A stretch of 9,278 bases of DNA from JBGPIT01 sp041485125 (GTDB lineage: Bacteria > Desulfobacterota > Binatia > UTPRO1): positions 1 to 9,278 of the forward strand of contig JBGPIT010000195.1 of the NCBI GenBank assembly GCA_041485125.1, given 5' to 3'. Shown here one piece after another: positions 6,380 to 9,278 of this stretch; positions within the stretch are counted from its first letter, which is position 1; each line of letters opens with the position of its first letter. A program made the position numbers and the translations under genes. Below the pieces are notes generated by a model. It ran no database searches and was not told where the DNA came from. It saw only the letters and a list, made by a program, of their open reading frames with translations.

Positions 6380-6408
6380 TTGACGACCAACGTTCCGCCC
6401 GTTACTTC
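6380..6408 (+). promoter_or_regulatory. Possible promoter of the second plsC / rnj operon
   Basis: TTGACG at 6380-6385 is followed by a 17-base spacer and TACTTC at 6403-6408, again a good -35 with a poor -10. A competing -10-like box, TATCCT (6374-6379, 4 of 6), lacks a good -35. One of these should drive the plsC-rnj pair, because the preceding gene on this side is divergent. Confidence 0.25.
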
Positions 6409-6417
6409 GGTGGCGCT

Positions 6418-6422
6418 GGAGG
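6418..6422 (+). promoter_or_regulatory. Ribosome-binding site of the second plsC
   Basis: GGAGG lies 4 bases before the GTG at 6427. Spacing is short but usable, and there is no earlier in-frame ATG close by, so this site supports a GTG start for the acyltransferase. Confidence 0.55.
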
Positions 6423-6426
6423 TCGC

Positions 6427-7236
6427 GTGGTCCTCGGGATCGTCAGGCTCATCCTCTTCGGCGTCGATACGGCGATCGCCGTCCCGGCCGCCCTCGCTGC
6501 GTCGCTCGCCGACTCCGAAGCGAAGCTCTCGTATCACGTCGCGCAGTGGTGGGCGTGGGCCGGCGTCAAGATCTGCGGCTCGACCGTTCACGTCGACGGC
6601 CTGGAGCACCTCGACCCGACCCGCTCCTACGTCTTCATGTCGAACCACCGCAGCAACGTCGACGTGCTGGCGCTCGTCGAGGCGTTGTGGGACTTTCAGC
6701 TGCGGTGGGTGGCGAAGGAAGAGCTGGCGAAAATTCCCTGGTTCGGGTGGGCGCTGCGGGCAACGAAGCACATCATCATCAACCGCGCGGACCATGCGCA
6801 GGCCGTCGCGAGTCTCGCCGCCGCCGAGCGCCGCATGGGCACCGGCATCTCGGTCGTCTTCTTCCCGGAAGGAACGCGCGGCACCGACCAGATGCTGCCC
6901 TTCAAGAAGGGCGGCTTTATCTTCGCGATCGAGACCAAGACGGCGATCGTGCCGATCGCGATCATCGGGACCGACCGGATCCTGCCGAAGGGTCATTGGC
7001 TCTGCCGGCAGGGCGGCGACGTGCGGGTGTCCGTCCAGCCACCGATCTCGACCGTCGGGCTCTCGCTGGACGACCGCGACGCCTTGATGGCCGCGGTGCG
7101 GAGCGCGATCGAGTCGGGTCTCGAGCGAGCGGCTGCCGTCCCGGAGCGCGCCGCCGCCGCGACGACGCCCGCCTTCGGCGCGGGACGACCACGTCGATCG
7201 CACCTCGGCCCGCTGCCCTCCGGCGCACGCCGCTGA
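6427..7236 (+). CDS. plsC: 1-acyl-sn-glycerol-3-phosphate acyltransferase (PlsC family), second copy
   Basis: A second PlsC-type phospholipid acyltransferase, 269 residues, starting with GTG. A hydrophobic N-terminal helix (about 3-27) suggests membrane attachment. The acyltransferase blocks are NHRSNVD (73-79, catalytic H74/D79), KIPWFGWALRATKHIIINR (102-120), FPEGTRG (146-152) and VPIAIIGTDRILPKG (175-189). The ~40 residues at the C-terminus (from about 230) are Ala/Arg-rich and low in complexity, a tail not required by the family. It is only modestly similar by eye to the copy at 3919 outside the motifs, so it is an old paralogue or a separately acquired family member, not a recent duplicate. 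The stop is 4 bases before the RNase J start, so the two genes are almost surely co-transcribed. Substrate and acyl-chain preference cannot be read. Confidence 0.92.
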   Translation: MVLGIVRLILFGVDTAIAVPAALAASLADSEAKLSYHVAQWWAWAGVKICGSTVHVDGLEHLDPTRSYVFMSNHRSNVDVLALVEALWDFQLRWVAKEELAKIPWFGWALRATKHIIINRADHAQAVASLAAAERRMGTGISVVFFPEGTRGTDQMLPFKKGGFIFAIETKTAIVPIAIIGTDRILPKGHWLCRQGGDVRVSVQPPISTVGLSLDDRDALMAAVRSAIESGLERAAAVPERAAAATTPAFGAGRPRRSHLGPLPSGARR

Positions 7237-7240
7237 TCCC

Positions 7241-8902
7241 ATGAACGGCAGTCCGGAGACGCTCCGGCTCATCCCCCTCGGCGGCCTCGGCGAGATCGGC
7301 CTCAACATGCTCGTCGTCGAGTACGGCGACAGCGCGATCGCGATCGACTGCGGCGTGATGTTCCCCGAGGCGTCGATGCTCGGCATCGACCTCGTCATCC
7401 CCGACGTCAGCTACCTCCAACAGCGCCCCGACTGGCTGAAGGCTATCATCTGCACCCACGGTCACGAGGACCACATCGGCGCGATGCCGTACATCACGCG
7501 CCAGATCAATGTTCCCACGTTCGCGACGCCGTTCGCGCACGCGCTCTTGGAGAGCAAGCTCGAGGAGCATCAGCTGTCGGTTCCGTTGGAGCGGTTCAAG
7601 GCGGGCGAGTCGTGGAAGGTCGGTCCGTTCGAGATCGAGGCCGTCCACATCACCCACAGCATCGTCGACGCCGTCGCGCTCGCGATCCGCACGCCGATCG
7701 GCACGATCGTCCACACGGGAGACTTCAAGTTCGACCACACTCCGCTCGACGAGCATCCGACCGATCTGCCGCGGCTCGCCGCGCTCGGCGACGCCGGCGT
7801 GCTCGCGTTGCTCTCCGACTCGACCAACGTCGAGTCGCCGGGCGTCACGCCGTCCGAGCGCACGCTCGGTCCGAAGCTCGAAGCCGTCTTTCGTCGTTCC
7901 ACCGGCCGCGTGCTGGTCTCGACGTTCGCCTCGCACCTGCACCGCATCCAGCAGGTGTTCGACTGCTCCGCCCGCGCCAATCGCCGCGTCGCCATCGTCG
8001 GGCGGAGCATGATCAAGAACATCGAGATCGGCCAGGAGCTCGGCTACGTGCGCGTGCCAAGCGGTCTCCTGGCCGACATGAACGAGCTCAGGGATCTGCC
8101 GCGCGACCAGGTGACGATCCTCTCGACCGGCAGCCAGGCCGAGCCGCAGTCCGCCCTCTCCCGCATCGCGATGAACGACCATCGCCAAGTGAAGATCGAG
8201 AAAGGCGACACGGTGATCTTCTCGTCGAAGATGATCCCCGGAAACGAGCAGGCGATCAGCACCGTCATCAATCATCTCTATCGACGCGGCGCCGACGTGC
8301 ACTACGAGCGCGTCTCCGACCTGCACGTCTCCGGTCACGCCAACCAGGACGAGCTCTCGCTGATGCTACGCCTGACGCGGCCGCGCTACTTCATTCCCGT
8401 CCACGGCGAGTACCGGCACCTGGTTCGTCACGCCGCGTTGGCGCACCAGCACGGTCTCGCCGAGGAGGACTGCTTCGTGATGGAGGACGGCGACGTCCTC
8501 GAGATCGACGGCATGGGCGCGCGCCGGGGCGAGTCGATCACCGCGGGTCGGGTGTTCGTCGACGGCAAGGGCGTGGGGGACGTCGGGGACGTGGTGCTGC
8601 GCGACCGCCGGCATCTCTCCGACGGCGGCGTCGTGCTCGCGATCCTCGCGATCGATCAGCACACCGGCGAGGTCGTCTCCGGACCGGATCTGATCTCGCG
8701 CGGCTTCCTGCTCGAGGAGGAGAGTCAGTTCCACTTCGAGAAGGCGAAGGAGTTTGCCTTGGAGGCGATCGCCGCCCTCGCGCCGGAGTCGCGGACGATC
8801 CCGGCGGAAGTCAAAGAAGAGATGCGCCGGGCGTTGCGACGCTACTTCAAGAAGGCGCTCGAGCGTCGGCCGGTGGTGTTGCCGGTCGTCATGGAGTTGT
8901 GA
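7241..8902 (+). CDS. rnj: Ribonuclease J
   Basis: RNase J is a metallo-beta-lactamase/beta-CASP ribonuclease with 5'-3' exonuclease and endonuclease activity in mRNA turnover and rRNA maturation. The 553-residue length is normal. The beta-lactamase core shows PLGGLGEIGLNM (12-23), IDCGVMFP, the zinc-binding HGHEDH (73-78), H139 in HITHS, and D161 in HTGDFKFDH. The beta-CASP part includes SDSTN (192-196), STFASHLHR (227-235), STGSQ (295-299), SSKMIPGNE (328-336), SGHANQDE (364-371) and PVHGE (387-391). After about 445 the C-terminal domain seen in full-length RNase J follows, with a charged helix (about 497-545). No Shine-Dalgarno sequence precedes the ATG. It lies 4 bases after the plsC stop, so translation probably depends on coupling to that gene. 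All metal-ligand motifs are intact, and only one paralogue is visible here. Confidence 0.96.
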   Translation: MNGSPETLRLIPLGGLGEIGLNMLVVEYGDSAIAIDCGVMFPEASMLGIDLVIPDVSYLQQRPDWLKAIICTHGHEDHIGAMPYITRQINVPTFATPFAHALLESKLEEHQLSVPLERFKAGESWKVGPFEIEAVHITHSIVDAVALAIRTPIGTIVHTGDFKFDHTPLDEHPTDLPRLAALGDAGVLALLSDSTNVESPGVTPSERTLGPKLEAVFRRSTGRVLVSTFASHLHRIQQVFDCSARANRRVAIVGRSMIKNIEIGQELGYVRVPSGLLADMNELRDLPRDQVTILSTGSQAEPQSALSRIAMNDHRQVKIEKGDTVIFSSKMIPGNEQAISTVINHLYRRGADVHYERVSDLHVSGHANQDELSLMLRLTRPRYFIPVHGEYRHLVRHAALAHQHGLAEEDCFVMEDGDVLEIDGMGARRGESITAGRVFVDGKGVGDVGDVVLRDRRHLSDGGVVLAILAIDQHTGEVVSGPDLISRGFLLEEESQFHFEKAKEFALEAIAALAPESRTIPAEVKEEMRRALRRYFKKALERRPVVLPVVMEL

Positions 8903-8917
8903 GCTGCGAATAAGAGC

Positions 8918-8955
8918 CGCGTGCACCCCTTGCGCTTGATATTCTTTCGCACGCG
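8918..8955. terminator. Weak inverted repeat after rnj
   Basis: A perfect 7-base inverted repeat, CGCGTGC (8918-8924) and GCACGCG (8949-8955), with a 24-base loop lies between the stop codons of the converging rnj and right-edge genes. The loop is long and no T-run follows the second arm, so function as a terminator is uncertain. It is the only dyad of note in the 72-base gap. Confidence 0.25.
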
Positions 8956-8974
8956 ACCTAATTCGCTTCGTCTT

Positions 8975-9277
8975 CTAGACGTTGATTCTAACGGCTAGAT
9001 CTTCGTACGTGTCCGTGGTTTCCGTATGCAGCGAAACTCCCGTACGTGAGAGTACGTACTGAGAGAGCTCGTCCTTGGGGTGTCCCGTTGGCGCATCTAT
9101 TTCGGGCGCGTTGATGATCCTATTGATTGATGCGGTAAACACATCAGCAATCTGAATAAAGTCATTGCCTTTTGATTCAACGGCGTCGATGAGATCGATC
9201 GTAAGATCTCCGTGAAACTGCGCTGCTGCAGCATTGTTGAGCCGGTCGCGGAGGTCAGCGAGTACGAGCCGGTCGTA
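8975..9277 (-). CDS. C-terminal part of a DUF3800-like protein (5' end outside window)
   Basis: An open minus-strand frame enters from the right edge and ends at TAG (8977-8975), giving the last 100 residues of a protein whose start is not visible. It begins YDRLVLADLRDRLN. The most informative stretch is IDAVESKGNDFIQIADVFTA followed by SINRIIN, at about residues 30-56. It matches the late DUF3800 pattern in which an acidic-Ser-Lys segment is followed by a hydrophobic IQ-A-D helix, part of an RNase H-like fold. HPKDELSQYVL follows. DUF3800 proteins have no firm function and are often carried on mobile or variable DNA. Base and codon composition are clearly different from the neighbouring rnj, suggesting recent transfer. 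The frame itself is well supported: 100 codons without a stop and with sensible amphipathic content. The family call is from memory of the motif and could be wrong. Confidence 0.6.
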   Translation of the reverse strand, partial: YDRLVLADLRDRLNNAAAAQFHGDLTIDLIDAVESKGNDFIQIADVFTASINRIINAPEIDAPTGHPKDELSQYVLSRTGVSLHTETTDTYEDLAVRINV

Positions 9278-9278
9278 C

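Larger units (their letters stand above)
8903..9278. other. Low-G+C right edge, possible island boundary
   Basis: Directly after the RNase J stop the composition changes. By hand count, 8981-9278 is about 52% G+C, against roughly 70% for the rest of the window. Codons rare elsewhere here (AGA, AGG, ATA, TCA, GTT, AAT) appear in the partial gene it contains. I find no tRNA, integrase or clear direct repeat marking an attachment site within the visible part. Confidence 0.65.

Noticed and set aside
6364..7398. 344-codon open frame opposite the second plsC
   Set aside because: Antisense to an acyltransferase with intact catalytic motifs; no motif of its own.
6962..8338. 458-codon open frame opposite rnj
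   Set aside because: It runs entirely antisense to RNase J with no recognisable motif and an Arg-rich end; a shadow of third-position G+C.
9004..9060. Repeated TACGT words and the perfect palindrome AGTACGTACT near the right edge
   Set aside because: They lie inside the DUF3800-like reading frame, are short and irregularly spaced, and do not form an array or attachment site I can support.
1..9278. CRISPR array, tRNA, rRNA, riboswitch or insertion sequence
   Set aside because: I looked for regularly spaced repeats, cloverleaf-type stems and terminal inverted repeats with a transposase and saw none.

Overview
The window is a compact, G+C-rich (roughly 70%) bacterial chromosomal segment of mostly housekeeping genes. 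Its last ~370 bases are much less G+C-rich and look foreign. The G+C content, RNase J, short intergenic gaps and poor Shine-Dalgarno usage suggest a Myxococcota, Desulfobacterota or Binatota-like soil or aquatic lineage. That placement is inference, because no rRNA or other taxonomic marker is present.

Layout, left to right. (1) The 3' part of a radical SAM gene (+) enters from the left edge and converges on trxB (-), with a small hairpin between them. (2) trxB (-) and moaC (+) diverge from a 92-bp spacer. Each start codon has a TTGNNA-17-TANNNT promoter candidate ending 6 or 8 bases before it, so both mRNAs may be essentially leaderless. (3) moaC, rlmI (23S rRNA methyltransferase) and a PlsC-type acyltransferase form a tight co-directional cluster. 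rlmI and plsC overlap by ATGA, and radC follows 37 bases later. (4) Between radC (+) and ssb (-) lie 338 bases with no intact gene. On the minus strand they hold a wrecked aminoglycoside-phosphotransferase-family gene: its N-terminal tip and C-terminal tail remain in different frames, the kinase core is gone, and a GTC codon sits where the start should be. (5) ssb (-) diverges from a second PlsC-type acyltransferase (+), which is followed after 4 bases by the gene for ribonuclease J. (6) After the RNase J stop, base composition falls to about 52% G+C. The 3' end of a minus-strand gene runs off the right edge, and its C-terminus resembles DUF3800 proteins. This may be the edge of a horizontally acquired island.

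Functionally, the intact genes cover nucleic-acid maintenance (ssb, radC family, RNase J, RlmI), membrane phospholipid synthesis (two PlsC paralogues), thiol redox balance (TrxB) and molybdenum cofactor synthesis (MoaC). I see no CRISPR array, tRNA, rRNA, insertion sequence or complete new multi-gene system. The most noteworthy items are the collapsed phosphotransferase gene, the paired leaderless promoters and the low-G+C right edge.
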